Shown: positions 7,889 to 16,856, counted from the first letter of the stretch. The stretch is DNA of 64,000 nucleotides from Streptomyces sp. NBC_00285 (GCF_036174265.1 NZ_CP108055.1:1612001-1676000), one strand, 5' to 3'. Numbers and translations: made by a program. The notes: a model not told the origin generated them from the letters alone.

Positions 7889-9262
7889 TCAGAGCGACTT
7901 GCCGGGGTTGAGGATGCCCCGTGGGTCGAACGCCTCCCGGAGTCTGCGCTGCAACGCGTGTGCCGCGGGCCCCAGTTCCTCCGCCACCCATTGCCGCTTG
8001 AGCACCCCCACCCCGTGTTCACCGGTGAGCGTGCCGCCGAGCCGCAGGGCCAGGGCGAAGATCTCACCCGCCGCCTCCCAGGCCGCGTCCGGCAGAGCCG
8101 GCAGTGCCGGGTCCACGACGATGATCGGGTGGAGGTTCCCGTCCGCCGCGTGCGCGATGGTGAAGACCGGCACGTCATGGCGTGCGGAAATGGCCCGGAT
8201 CTCCGCGGCCGCCTCCGCGAGCCGGGAACGGGGCACCACGATGTCCTCGATCAGGGGCCGGCCGAGGCGTTCCAGCGCGGGCAGCGCCAGTCGGCGGGCG
8301 GCGAGGAGCGCCTCGGCCTCGGCGGGATCCGTGGTCGTTTCCACGGTGGTCGCCAGCGGCTTCAGCAGCCGTGAGACCGACGCCGCCTCGGCGGCCGCGC
8401 CCGCGCCGTCGCACTGGACGAGCAGCAGGGCCGCGCCCCGCTGCCGCAGCGCCGGGTCGACCGCCTGGAGCACCGGCCCGTCGACGAGTTCCGCGAGGGC
8501 GGGCTCGACACCGGCGCGGGCGATGGCGTACGACGCCTCGGCGGCCCGCTCGAACGAGGAGAAGTACGCGGCGAGCGTGGCCGTCGCCACCGGGATCGGG
8601 CGCAGCCGCAGGGTGGCCGACGTGATCACCGCCAGGGTGCCCTCGGAGCCGGTGAGCAGGGCGGTCAGGTCGTAGCCGGTGACTCCCTTGACCGTGCGGC
8701 GGCCGGTCCGCAGCGCGGTGCCGTCGGCCAGCACCGCTTCCAGGCCGAGCACGCTGTCCCGGGTCACCCCGTACTTCGCGCAGCGCAGACCGCCCGCGTT
8801 CGTGGCGATGTTCCCGCCGATCGTGGACAGGGCGGCGCTCGCCGGATCGGGCGTGTACCGCAGCCCGTGCGCGGCGGCCGCCCGGTCCAGGTCGGCGGTG
8901 ATCACGCCGGGTTCGACGACGGCGAGCTGGTCGTCCGCCGACAGTTCGAGCACCCGGTTCATCCCGGACAGGTCCAGGACGAGCGTGCCTTCGCCCGCCG
9001 AGGCTCCTCCTGACAGACCGGTGCCCGCACCGCGTGGTACCACCGGCACCCGCAGGGCGTGTGCGTGCCGGAGGGTGACGGTCACGTCCTCGGTGCGCCG
9101 GGCGTGCACGACGGCCAGCGGGCTGCCGACCGGCCGGGTGCCGGAACGGTCGGTGGCGTACGCGGCGAGCGCTGCCGGTTCCGTGGTCAGCCGGTCGGGG
9201 GCGAGGTCACGGGCCAGCAGGCCCAGGAGCTGCGCGGACGCGGTGGTTGCGGGTGCGGTCAC
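7889..9262 (-). CDS. GlcD-type FAD-linked oxidase (D-2-hydroxyacid dehydrogenase family)
   Basis: A 457-residue flavoprotein of the vanillyl-alcohol oxidase fold. The FAD-binding domain spans about residues 40-210, with VPVVPRGAGTGLSGGA binding the pyrophosphate and STIGGNIATNAGGLRCAKYG typical of GlcD and D-lactate dehydrogenases. The C-terminal cap carries IAHAADGNLHP and GTLTGEHGVGVLKRQW, whose histidines take part in substrate oxidation in the family. Start is GTG 9262 with AAGGA nine bases upstream. It is last in the sulphur operon, 28 bases after the SfnB-like gene, so a hydroxylated sulphonate such as sulfolactate is an attractive but unproven substrate. Confidence 0.88.
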   Translation of the reverse strand: MTAPATTASAQLLGLLARDLAPDRLTTEPAALAAYATDRSGTRPVGSPLAVVHARRTEDVTVTLRHAHALRVPVVPRGAGTGLSGGASAGEGTLVLDLSGMNRVLELSADDQLAVVEPGVITADLDRAAAAHGLRYTPDPASAALSTIGGNIATNAGGLRCAKYGVTRDSVLGLEAVLADGTALRTGRRTVKGVTGYDLTALLTGSEGTLAVITSATLRLRPIPVATATLAAYFSSFERAAEASYAIARAGVEPALAELVDGPVLQAVDPALRQRGAALLLVQCDGAGAAAEAASVSRLLKPLATTVETTTDPAEAEALLAARRLALPALERLGRPLIEDIVVPRSRLAEAAAEIRAISARHDVPVFTIAHAADGNLHPIIVVDPALPALPDAAWEAAGEIFALALRLGGTLTGEHGVGVLKRQWVAEELGPAAHALQRRLREAFDPRGILNPGKSL

Positions 9263-9290
9263 AGGTTCCGGTCCTTCGTCGCGCGTACGG

Positions 9291-10409
9291 TCACGGGTTG
9301 AGTGCCTTCGTTCCGATCGCCAGCAGGGAGATGTCCTCCTGGGGTGCGTGCACGGGGCCGCACTGGATGTCGCGGAAGTGCCGCTCCAGGGGGTTGCCAC
9401 GCGCCAGGCCCGGATTGCCGAGCAGCCTGACCGCCAGCTCCACGGCCCGCACCCCGTGCCGGTCGGCCAGCACGCGGGCGCCCAGGGCCTGTTCGGGGGT
9501 GTACGCGGTGTCGTGGGCGTCGATCCGGGCGGCGCCGCCGAACACCAGTTGTTCGGCGGCGGCGAGCAGCACCTCGATCTCCCCGGCGGTCCGCCGGAAG
9601 CGTTCCGTACGGGCCACCGGATGGCCGAGGTTGGCGGGTACCCGCTCGTGGGCGAAGGCGTGGAAGAAGGACTGCGCGGCCCGTGCGACACCCAAGTAGA
9701 GCGCGGCGAGCGGGAGATGGAGGGAAGCGCCGGCCCTGTTGTCCTGCTCGGCGGCCGGACCGTACGGGGTGAGCCCGATGACCTGCTCGTACGGGACGTC
9801 CACGTCCCGGAAGGTCACCTCGTGGCTGCCGCTGGCCCGTAGCCCCAACTGGTCCCAGCGGTCGGTGATCTCGATGCCGGGAGAGTCGCCCGGCACCAGG
9901 AACGTGCCCACCCGTGGTTCCGGCTCGTCGGTACTGGCCCACACCAGGAACCAGGCGAGCCCTTCCGCGCCGGTCACGAACCGTTTGGTGCCGCTGACCG
10001 ACCAGCCGTCGGCAGTGCGCCGGGCGCGGGTGGCCGGTAGCCCGCCTCGCGCCGGAGAGCCCAACTCTGGTTCCACGCGGGCGTGGTTGACGAGCGCGGG
10101 CCGCTCCTCGGACTCCTTGAGCAGGCGCGCGTACAGCTCGTCCGGCCAGTGCGGCTGAGCCGCCTGTCTGCTGTGCGTGGTGAGGGTCATCGCGGCGATC
10201 AGGGCGACGGAGGGGTCACCCTGCCCCAGCGTGTGCAGGATGCGCGCGGTCTCCTCGACGCCGGCGCCCCGGCCGCCGTACCGCTCGCCGACGGTGGCGG
10301 TGAGCAGCCCGGCCTCGTGCACGGCTCGCAGGGACTCGGTGGGGAAGGCGCCGGACCGGTCGTAGCCGGGGGCCAGTTCCGCGAGGCGGGCTGTCAGGTC
10401 CGTGGTCAC
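9291..10409 (-). CDS. sfnB: SfnB/DszC-like acyl-CoA dehydrogenase-fold oxidoreductase
   Basis: A 372-residue flavin enzyme of the acyl-CoA dehydrogenase fold. The N-terminal helices contain AGLLTATVGERYGGRG, the central beta domain SGTKRFVTGAEGLAWFLVWA and GLRASGSHEVTFRDVDVP, and the C-terminal helical bundle follows. Members located beside ssu genes (SfnB, DszC types) oxygenate organosulphur compounds using reduced flavin rather than dehydrogenating acyl-CoA. GTG 10409 overlaps the stop of the upstream substrate-binding gene (GTGA), so translation is coupled. It probably works with SsuD in releasing sulphur from an imported organosulphur compound. The exact substrate cannot be read from sequence. 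Confidence 0.82.
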   Translation of the reverse strand: MTTDLTARLAELAPGYDRSGAFPTESLRAVHEAGLLTATVGERYGGRGAGVEETARILHTLGQGDPSVALIAAMTLTTHSRQAAQPHWPDELYARLLKESEERPALVNHARVEPELGSPARGGLPATRARRTADGWSVSGTKRFVTGAEGLAWFLVWASTDEPEPRVGTFLVPGDSPGIEITDRWDQLGLRASGSHEVTFRDVDVPYEQVIGLTPYGPAAEQDNRAGASLHLPLAALYLGVARAAQSFFHAFAHERVPANLGHPVARTERFRRTAGEIEVLLAAAEQLVFGGAARIDAHDTAYTPEQALGARVLADRHGVRAVELAVRLLGNPGLARGNPLERHFRDIQCGPVHAPQEDISLLAIGTKALNP

Positions 10410-11431
10410 AGCGCCTTCTTCAGATCGGCGTTCAGGTCGGTGTTCAGCTCGCGGCTCCAGAAGGACTTGACGTCCAGGGGCGACTTCAGCGCACCGAGTT
10501 CGGCGAACACGTCGGCGACCTTCTGCTGCGAGGCGATTCCGTCGTCGCCGACCGTCCGGGCCTGCGTCGGCCGCTGGGCCTGCTGGGCGCGGAAGTCCTT
10601 CTCCGCCTGGGCCAGGGGCTGGTGGGTGGTGGTGGCGATCACCTTGGCGAACGCGTTCTGCCGGCCGTCACGGACGTATGCGTACGCCTTGGTGATCCGC
10701 GCGATCAGATCGGCGGTGGCGGCCCGCTGCGCCGCGCTCTCAAGGACGCTGTCCCGCGCCGACCAGAGGAAGTTGCCGGACAGGATGTCCTTGCCCGAGC
10801 CCACCGTCGTGGCGCCCTGCTGGTGTGCGGTGATGACCGACGTGCCGTACGAGGCGAAGGCGTCGATGCTCCCACCGTTGAGGGCGGCGAGACCGTCGTT
10901 GGGCAGCAGCGGCTTGGCGTCGATGTCGGACCATTTCAGGTCCGCCTGCTTGAGCAGCTCGTACAGGAAGTAGTGGGCGGTCGTGTTCTGGACGTAGCCG
11001 ACCTTCTTGCCCTTCAGGCCCGCGATGTCGGTCACCTCGGAGCCCTTGGGGACCACGACCTCCTGGTTCAGGGTCGAGCCGCGCTGCACGGCGACGACCT
11101 TGAAGTTGGGTCTGCCGTCGGCGGCCGCGAAGATCGGCGGGATCTCGCTGGACGAAGCCACGTCGAGGGCTCCGGCGCGGATGGCCTGGAGCTGCTGGTC
11201 ACCGCCCTGGAACAGGCTCCACTTGACCTTGTACGGGGTGTCGTCGAGGTGGGCGAACTTGAGAATCGCCTCCTCGGCCTTCCAGCCGGTGGCGCCGACA
11301 CGCAGGGTCACCGAGGACTGGTCGGACGAGGACGAGGAGGTGGCCGTCGCGTCGCCCCCGCAGGCCGCCGCGAACGGCAGCAGGAGGGCGAGGGCGGCGG
11401 CGGACGCGCGCAGGGAACGGCGGAACAACAC
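10406..11431 (-). CDS. ssuA: SsuA-like sulfonate ABC transporter substrate-binding lipoprotein (first copy)
   Basis: A 341-residue periplasmic-type binding protein anchored as a lipoprotein: signal peptide LLFRRSLRASAAALALLLPFAAAC with lipobox AAAC. The mature part is an NMT1/SsuA fold (VTLRVGATGW, IRAGALDVASSSEIPPIFAAA, GKKVGYVQNTTAHYFLYELLKQA). GTG 11431 has GGAGA four bases upstream. It lies 60 bases after ssuD and overlaps the SfnB-like gene. A second, diverged substrate-binding gene sits upstream in the same operon, so the single permease and ATPase probably serve two ligands. Confidence 0.9.
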   Translation of the reverse strand: MLFRRSLRASAAALALLLPFAAACGGDATATSSSSSDQSSVTLRVGATGWKAEEAILKFAHLDDTPYKVKWSLFQGGDQQLQAIRAGALDVASSSEIPPIFAAADGRPNFKVVAVQRGSTLNQEVVVPKGSEVTDIAGLKGKKVGYVQNTTAHYFLYELLKQADLKWSDIDAKPLLPNDGLAALNGGSIDAFASYGTSVITAHQQGATTVGSGKDILSGNFLWSARDSVLESAAQRAATADLIARITKAYAYVRDGRQNAFAKVIATTTHQPLAQAEKDFRAQQAQRPTQARTVGDDGIASQQKVADVFAELGALKSPLDVKSFWSRELNTDLNADLKKAL

Positions 11432-11491
11432 GGAGTCTCCATGAGGGTCTTCGCAAACGGGTTCGGTGGACGGGGGTCCAGGCGGCTCGGG

Positions 11492-12592
11492 TCAGGCGGC
11501 CTGGGAGGCGGCGGCTCGGTGGGCGAGTTCCTGCCGGACCAGCGGGACGACGTAACGGGCGTAGTCGATCGCGTCGTTGAGCGGGTCGTAGCCGCGGATC
11601 GACAGCAGGTCGCAGCCGATGTCGACATAGTCGAGGAGCGCCTTGGCGACCGTCTCGGGGGAACCGACCAGGGCGGTCGAGGCACCCGCGGCATTGGTGG
11701 CGACCGCCGGGGCGGTCCACAGGCAGCGGTCCTGGACCTCGCCGCGCTCCGCGATGTCGAGCAACCGCTGCGATCCGACGTTCGCCGGGCGCCCGGTGGT
11801 CCGGTAGTGGCGCAGCAGCTCGGTGTTCTTCGCCTGGTCCTTCAGCACGCCCAGCGTCCGGTGCGCCTTCTCCCAGGCCAGTTCGTCGGTGGGCGCGATG
11901 ATCGGCCGGAACGACACCCAGATGCGGGGGCGGGGGCGTCCGGCGGCGTCCGCGACCGCGTTGACGGCGGCGATCTGCTCGGCGGTCTCCTTCAGCGGTT
12001 CGCCCCACAGTCCGAAGATGTCGCCCTGCCGGCCGCCGACCCGGTAGGCGTCCTGGGAGGACCCGCCCACGGAGACGGGGATGAGCCCGTTGAACGGTTT
12101 CACATCGGAGTAGTAGCCCTCGAACTTGAAGTACTTGCCCTCGTGCGAGACGGGTCCTTCGGCCGTCCACACCTTCCGCAGGATCTGGATGTACTCGTCC
12201 GAACGCTCGTACCGCTCGCTCTTGTTGAGGTAGTCGCCCTCCCTGTGCTGCTCCTCGTCGCTGCCGCCGGAGATGATGTGCAGCGACAGTCGGCCGTCGC
12301 TGATCTGGTCGAGGGTCGCGAGGGCGCGGGCCGCGTGCGTGGGGAAGACGACGCCGGGCCGGTGCGCCAGGATCGGGCGGACGCGTTCGGTGTGGGTGGC
12401 GACGAACTGGGCGACCTGGAAGGCGTCCGGCGAGGCGGAGTGATAGGCGACCAGAGTATGGTCGAAGCCGCCGTCGTCCAGGGCACGGGCGTACTTGCGC
12501 AGATAGGCGGGGTCGAAGCCGGTCCGGCTCGCCGCGGCCGGGCCCGAGGCCCCGGAGTCGGTGTGGACAGCACTGATGAACTCGACGGGCAT
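11492..12592 (-). CDS. ssuD: FMNH2-dependent alkanesulfonate monooxygenase (SsuD-like LLM flavin enzyme)
   Basis: A 366-residue bacterial-luciferase-like monooxygenase that should cleave alkanesulphonates to aldehyde and sulphite with FMNH2 and O2. Family marks include HTERVRPILAHRPGVVFPTHAARALATLDQISDGRL, INSIDE-barrel HIISGGSDEEQHREGDYLNKSERY, and IPVSVGGSSQDAYRVGG. I chose ATG 12592 (MPVEF) because AAGGGAG lies six bases upstream. No NADPH-FMN reductase (SsuE) gene is present in the operon, so reduced flavin must come from elsewhere. It is flanked by two substrate-binding genes. Confidence 0.92.
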   Translation of the reverse strand: MPVEFISAVHTDSGASGPAAASRTGFDPAYLRKYARALDDGGFDHTLVAYHSASPDAFQVAQFVATHTERVRPILAHRPGVVFPTHAARALATLDQISDGRLSLHIISGGSDEEQHREGDYLNKSERYERSDEYIQILRKVWTAEGPVSHEGKYFKFEGYYSDVKPFNGLIPVSVGGSSQDAYRVGGRQGDIFGLWGEPLKETAEQIAAVNAVADAAGRPRPRIWVSFRPIIAPTDELAWEKAHRTLGVLKDQAKNTELLRHYRTTGRPANVGSQRLLDIAERGEVQDRCLWTAPAVATNAAGASTALVGSPETVAKALLDYVDIGCDLLSIRGYDPLNDAIDYARYVVPLVRQELAHRAAASQAA

Positions 12593-12635
12593 GGTGAACT
12601 CCCTTTCTTCGAAGGTCAGTTGAGTTCCGCGTAGG

Positions 12636-13607
12636 TCACTTGAGGACGGAGGTGTCAGCGGACTTGGCCACGTCGACGTTCGGCTCCAGCACACCGATGC
12701 CGTTCATGAGGTCGGCCACGCCCTGGACGGTGCGGTTCACACCGGAGTCGATCGGCAGAACCTGGCTGTACGCGGCGGAGGCGAGCGTCTTCGCCACGGA
12801 GGCGTCGGCGCCGTTGCGCTGCTCGATGGCCTTGGCGTACGCGTCCTGGTGCGTGCTCGTCCACTTCAGGGCCGTGCCGAGGCGGCGCAGGAAGTCACCG
12901 AGGGCGGTCTTCTTCTGCTGGTCCGCCAGGGCCTTGTCGGAGGCGCCGATGAAGCCGTAGCCGCTGACGCGCCCGTCGGCGCCGTCGACGAGGAGCCTGC
13001 CGCCCTGCTCCAGGCCGACGGCCTGGTAGACGCCGAAGGTCGCCCAGATCTTGACCTTCCCCGAGGCGAACGCGGCCTGTGCGTCGGTCGGCAGCAGGTA
13101 CTGGACCTTCACGTCCGAGTAGGTGAGGCCGTTCTGCTTCAGGGCGTTCGCGAGCAGGTACTCGGCGACACTGCCCTTCGCCGAGGACACCACGACCTTC
13201 TGGCCCTTGAGGTCCTTGACGCTGTCGATGCCGGAGTCCTTGCGCACGATGATCCCGACGTGCTTGCCGTCGTTCTTGAGCGCGGCCACGTTCTTGAACT
13301 TCACGCCGCCGCTGAGCGCCTGGAGGGCCGGCAGGTCGGCGGAGAACCCGGTGTCGGCGGCGCCCGCCTGGACGGCCTGGTAGAGCGGGGCCGCACCCTG
13401 GAACTCCGCCCACTTCACCTTGTACGCGGCGCCCTTCAGCGCGCCGGAGGCGGCGACGATCGTCTGGAGGGTCTTGGCCTGGTCGCCGATGGTGAGGGTG
13501 ACCTCGTCCTGGCTCCTGGCGGTGTCCGCGGAAGAGTCTGCGCCACAGGCCGTCAGTGCCAGGAGGGCGGAGAGGCTGAGTCCGGCGGCGGCAAGTCTGC
13601 GTATCAC
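12636..13607 (-). CDS. ssuA: SsuA-like ABC transporter substrate-binding lipoprotein (second copy)
   Basis: A 323-residue lipoprotein with signal peptide RRLAAAGLSLSALLALTAC (lipobox LTAC) and an NMT1/SsuA-type mature domain: YQAVQAGAADTGFSADLPALQAL, LKGQKVVVSSAKGSVAEYLLANAL. It shares the fold but is clearly diverged from the other binding protein at 10406-11431. GTG 13607 overlaps the SsuB stop (GTGA) and has AAGGGA seven bases upstream. It directly follows the ATPase gene and so is the primary partner of the transporter. Confidence 0.9.
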   Translation of the reverse strand: MIRRLAAAGLSLSALLALTACGADSSADTARSQDEVTLTIGDQAKTLQTIVAASGALKGAAYKVKWAEFQGAAPLYQAVQAGAADTGFSADLPALQALSGGVKFKNVAALKNDGKHVGIIVRKDSGIDSVKDLKGQKVVVSSAKGSVAEYLLANALKQNGLTYSDVKVQYLLPTDAQAAFASGKVKIWATFGVYQAVGLEQGGRLLVDGADGRVSGYGFIGASDKALADQQKKTALGDFLRRLGTALKWTSTHQDAYAKAIEQRNGADASVAKTLASAAYSQVLPIDSGVNRTVQGVADLMNGIGVLEPNVDVAKSADTSVLK

Positions 13608-14356
13608 GAGAGGGTCCCTTCAAGGGCCTTGGTGTCGGCCAGGGTGTCGGCCGGGGTGTTGGTGGGGGTGACGCCGAGCCAGCCGAGGAGCCGGGCGCGC
13701 AGGGCGACGAACTCGGGGGCGGTGAGGTCGCGGGGACGCGGCAGGCCGACGGTCAGGTCGTGGGCGATCCGGCCCTCGTCCATCACCAGGACGCGGTCGG
13801 CGAGCAGCAGCGCCTCCTCCACGTCGTGGGTGACGAGGAGGATCGCGCAGCCGTGCCGCTGCCACAGTTCGGCGACCAGCTGCTGCACCCGGCCCCGGGT
13901 GAGCGCGTCGAGGGCACCGAACGGCTCGTCCAGGAGCAGGAGTTCGGGCTCGCGGACCAGGGCGCGGGCCAGCGAGACGCGCTGGGCCTGGCCGCCGGAG
14001 AGGGTCTTGGGCCAGACGGTGGCACGGTCCGCGATGCCGACCTCGTGCAACGCCTTCTCGGCGCGCGACCGGTCGGGGCGGCCGGGCAGCCCGAGGACCA
14101 CGTTGCGCCATACCTTCAGCCAGGGCAGCAGCCGCGGCGACTGGAAGGCCGCGCTGCGGCGCGCGGGTACGGTGACCTCGCCGCCGATCTCGTCGTCGAG
14201 CCCGGCGAGGATCCGCAGCAGCGTCGACTTGCCGCAGCCACTGTGCCCGAGCAGGGCCACGAACTCGCCCTCACGGAGGTCGAGATCGAGGTCGTGCAGG
14301 ACGGTGGTGCCGTCGAAAGCCCGTGAAAGGCCGCGGATTTCCACACTGTTGGTCAT
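13604..14356 (-). CDS. ssuB: Sulfonate ABC transporter ATPase
   Basis: A 250-residue ATP-binding subunit. Walker A is GHSGCGKST (about residues 40-48), Q-loop AFQSPRLLPW, signature LSGGQAQR, Walker B LLLLDEPFGALDA and switch histidine VTHDVEEAL. The PRLLPW Q-loop and compact length place it with the NitT/TauT/SsuB group. ATG 14356 is preceded by GAGG at nine bases and starts four bases after the SsuC stop; GTG 14371, overlapping SsuC, is an alternative. It energises import of organosulphur compounds through SsuC. Confidence 0.93.
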   Translation of the reverse strand: MTNSVEIRGLSRAFDGTTVLHDLDLDLREGEFVALLGHSGCGKSTLLRILAGLDDEIGGEVTVPARRSAAFQSPRLLPWLKVWRNVVLGLPGRPDRSRAEKALHEVGIADRATVWPKTLSGGQAQRVSLARALVREPELLLLDEPFGALDALTRGRVQQLVAELWQRHGCAILLVTHDVEEALLLADRVLVMDEGRIAHDLTVGLPRPRDLTAPEFVALRARLLGWLGVTPTNTPADTLADTKALEGTLS

Positions 14357-14360
14357 GTTG

Positions 14361-15251
14361 CTATGCCTCACCCTCGAAGTTGGCCCGCCAGGTCAGCAGC
14401 CGGCGCGACAGGATCCGTACGGCGAAGTCGCAGGCGAGACCCAGCAGCGCGTAGACGGCGAGGCAGAGCACGATGACGTCGGTGCGGAAGTACTGCTGGG
14501 CGTTGCTCATCAGATAGCCGAGGCCCGCGTCCGCGTTGACCTGCTCGGCGAAGACGAGGGCGAGCCAGGCGGTGGAGAGGGCGTACCGGAGCCCCACGAG
14601 TGCCCCGGGCAGCGCGCTCGGCAGGATGACGTACCGGATCAGGCCCAGCCTGCCGAGCCCCATCATCCGTGCGGCTTCGACGAGTTGGGAGTCGGTGGAG
14701 CGGATGCCGCCGTAGATGTTGAAGTACAGCGGGTAGGTGACACCGAGCGCGACCAGTGCGATCTTCGGGGTCTCCTCGATGCCGAACCACACGATGAACA
14801 GCGGGATCAGTCCGACCCAGGGGATCGCCCGGAACATGCCCATCGAGGAGTCGATGACGTCCTCGCCGAGCCGGAACAGCCCGGCCAGCAGGGACAGGCT
14901 GAGGGCGACGGTCGCCCCGATGAGGAAGCCGATGGCCGCTCGGCGTCCCGACGCGGCGATGGCGCTGGGGAGTTCGCCGTTCCGGGTCAGTTCGACGGCC
15001 TGCTTCACGACGTCCACGGGGGACGCGAGGACCGATTCGGGGAGCACACCGGTGGCCGAGGTCAGGAACCAGAGCAGGACCAGGCCCACGGGTCCGGCCG
15101 TCCGGCGCACGGAGCGGGGCACCCGGAAGCGGCGGGTGGTGCGGGCGGTGCCCCGGATGGTCACCCGGGCGGTCGGCGGCGCCTTGTCGGTCGGGGAGTG
15201 CGGGCGCGGCAGGGCCGTGGTGGCCGCAGCGTCGAGCGGTTTCGTCGTCAT
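14361..15251 (-). CDS. ssuC: Sulfonate ABC transporter permease
   Basis: A 296-residue inner-membrane permease of the binding-protein-dependent family with about six transmembrane helices after a 45-residue charged, Pro/Arg-rich N-terminal extension. The cytoplasmic EAA loop reads LVEAARMMGLGRLGLIRYVILPSALPG, which docks with SsuB. Start is ATG 15251. The stop is TAG at 14363-14361, four bases from ssuB. The extra-long N-terminus is common in high-GC actinomycetes. Confidence 0.92.
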   Translation of the reverse strand: MTTKPLDAAATTALPRPHSPTDKAPPTARVTIRGTARTTRRFRVPRSVRRTAGPVGLVLLWFLTSATGVLPESVLASPVDVVKQAVELTRNGELPSAIAASGRRAAIGFLIGATVALSLSLLAGLFRLGEDVIDSSMGMFRAIPWVGLIPLFIVWFGIEETPKIALVALGVTYPLYFNIYGGIRSTDSQLVEAARMMGLGRLGLIRYVILPSALPGALVGLRYALSTAWLALVFAEQVNADAGLGYLMSNAQQYFRTDVIVLCLAVYALLGLACDFAVRILSRRLLTWRANFEGEA

Positions 15252-15276
15252 GTGCGGGGATTCCTCTCGCGTCGCC

Positions 15277-16125
15277 TCAGGACGGCAGCGGACCGGTCGC
15301 GGCCGGGCGGGCGGGATCGGCGGACCAGGCGGACCAGGAGCCGGGAAAGAGCGTCGCCTCGAAGCCGGCGAGGGCGAGCGCGGCGATCTGGTGGGCGGCG
15401 GTGACGCCGGACCCGCAGTACACGCCGATCCGGGACCCGTCGCCGGCGCCGAGCTCCTCGAACCGCTTGCGCAGCACCTCGGGCGCAAGGAACGTCCCGT
15501 CCGGCGCGAGGTTCTCCCCGGTCGGCGCGGAGACCGCCCCCGGGATGTGCCCCGCGCGCGGGTCCACGGGCTCCACCTCGCCCCGGTACCGCTCGGCGGC
15601 ACGTGCGTCCAACAGCAGCCCGCCACCGGCGAGTTCGGCTGCGCCGTCGGCATCGGTGACCGGCAGTCCGCCCGGTTCCAGCACGACGTCACCCGGCGCG
15701 GGAGCGGTCGGCACTCCGGTCTCCAGCGGCACTCCCGCCGCCCGCCAGGCCCCCAACGCCCCGTCCAGCAACGTCACGTCAGCCACTCCGGCGTGCCGCA
15801 GGAGCCACCAGGCGCGGGCCGCCGCCGTGTTACCCAAGTCGTCGTGGACGACGACTGCTTGACCGTCACGAAGGCCCCATCGGCGCGCCGCGGTCTGCAA
15901 CTGCGCGAGGTCCGGCAGCGGATGGCGGCCTGCCTGCGGGCTCGGTGGCGCGGCGAGTTCGGTGTCCAGGTCGACGTACACCGCGCCCGGGATGTGCCCG
16001 TGGGTGTAGTGATCGCGGCCGTGCGGGTCCCCGAGCGCCCAGCGGACGTCGAGCACCACCGGCGGCCGGTCCGAGACGAGCAGCTCGCGCAGCTCGGAGA
16101 CGGTCGTCGTCACACGGGCGCTCAT
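15277..16125 (-). CDS. sseA: Thiosulfate/3-mercaptopyruvate sulfurtransferase (tandem rhodanese)
   Basis: A 282-residue two-domain rhodanese. The N-terminal domain (about 5-130) has an aspartate-containing loop VVVHDDLGN in place of the catalytic cysteine and is structural. The C-terminal domain carries the active loop VYCGSGVTA with C237, the residue that takes up sulphane sulphur. CGSGVTA matches mercaptopyruvate-type enzymes (CGSGVTAC) more than thiosulphate-specific ones. ATG 16125 overlaps the stop of the upstream hydrolase gene (ATGA), and ssuC starts 25 bases downstream. Its place in the operon suggests handling of sulphur released from imported compounds or 3-mercaptopyruvate. Confidence 0.9.
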   Translation of the reverse strand: MSARVTTTVSELRELLVSDRPPVVLDVRWALGDPHGRDHYTHGHIPGAVYVDLDTELAAPPSPQAGRHPLPDLAQLQTAARRWGLRDGQAVVVHDDLGNTAAARAWWLLRHAGVADVTLLDGALGAWRAAGVPLETGVPTAPAPGDVVLEPGGLPVTDADGAAELAGGGLLLDARAAERYRGEVEPVDPRAGHIPGAVSAPTGENLAPDGTFLAPEVLRKRFEELGAGDGSRIGVYCGSGVTAAHQIAALALAGFEATLFPGSWSAWSADPARPAATGPLPS

Positions 16126-16856
16126 GCGAGACCCTCCGCGATCGCGGGCAGCTCGGGCGAGAGGCGCAGCCGTTCCAGAAAGAGCACGACCGTGGCGGCG
16201 GCTGTGCGGTGCAGCGCGTCGTTGAGGACGTCGTGCCGACCGCCGTTGAAGGTCACGACCCGTACGGCGGGGTGGTCCTCGTAGGCGCTGAGCGCCCGGT
16301 CGAGCGGGCTCACCGTGTCGTCCGTACCGTGCAGGGCCAGCACGGGAACGCCGGCGAGATCCAGTCGCAGGTCCGGCAGGACGGGCGGCTCGTCGAGAGC
16401 GCCGCGCCGGAAGCGCGGGTCGTTGGCGAGGCGTCCCTGGTGGGTGGGGCAGGCGGTGCGTGCCTCGACCTCGTCCTCCCAACTTCCGGACGTCCAGGGG
16501 CCGGTGGGCAGGCCCACCAGGATCAGCGCGTCGACGCCCGCGGGCTGCTCGGCGGCCAGCCGAGCGGCGTACCGGGCACCCGTGTCCGAACCGACGAGCA
16601 CCTTGGGGCCGGGCAGCGACTCGTCGGCGAGGAGCTTGGCCGCCTCGTCGAGCACGGAGGGATCCGCGGATGCGTCGCCGAGGGCGCGCACCCGGTAGGC
16701 GTCGAAGGCGAGCCGGCGGCCGAACCGCTCGTACACGCCCCCGTGTTCGCCCCGCCCGGCCAGCACGATGAGCGTGCCACGTGCGGCGAGGCCTTCGGGC
16801 TCGTCCCAGGAGGAGACAGGCGAGGAGACAGGCGAGGGGGAAGGAGAGGAGGGCAT
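16122..16856 (-). CDS. Alpha/beta hydrolase with Asp at the nucleophile-elbow position
   Basis: A 244-residue alpha/beta-hydrolase-fold protein. The oxyanion region is LIVLAGRGEHGGVYERFG, the acid LALHGTDDTVSPLD, and the histidine VTFNGGRHDVLND, all in the expected order. The nucleophile elbow reads V-G-S-D-T-G-A, so the residue in the middle of the G-x-N-x-G motif is Asp rather than Ser. Asp nucleophiles occur in epoxide hydrolases and haloalkane dehalogenases. It is the first structural gene of the sulphur operon, after the leader peptide, with GGGAG about ten bases before ATG 16856. Substrate unknown; hydrolysis of a sulphur or halogen ester is only a guess. Confidence 0.8.
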   Translation of the reverse strand: MPSSPSPSPVSSPVSSWDEPEGLAARGTLIVLAGRGEHGGVYERFGRRLAFDAYRVRALGDASADPSVLDEAAKLLADESLPGPKVLVGSDTGARYAARLAAEQPAGVDALILVGLPTGPWTSGSWEDEVEARTACPTHQGRLANDPRFRRGALDEPPVLPDLRLDLAGVPVLALHGTDDTVSPLDRALSAYEDHPAVRVVTFNGGRHDVLNDALHRTAAATVVLFLERLRLSPELPAIAEGLA

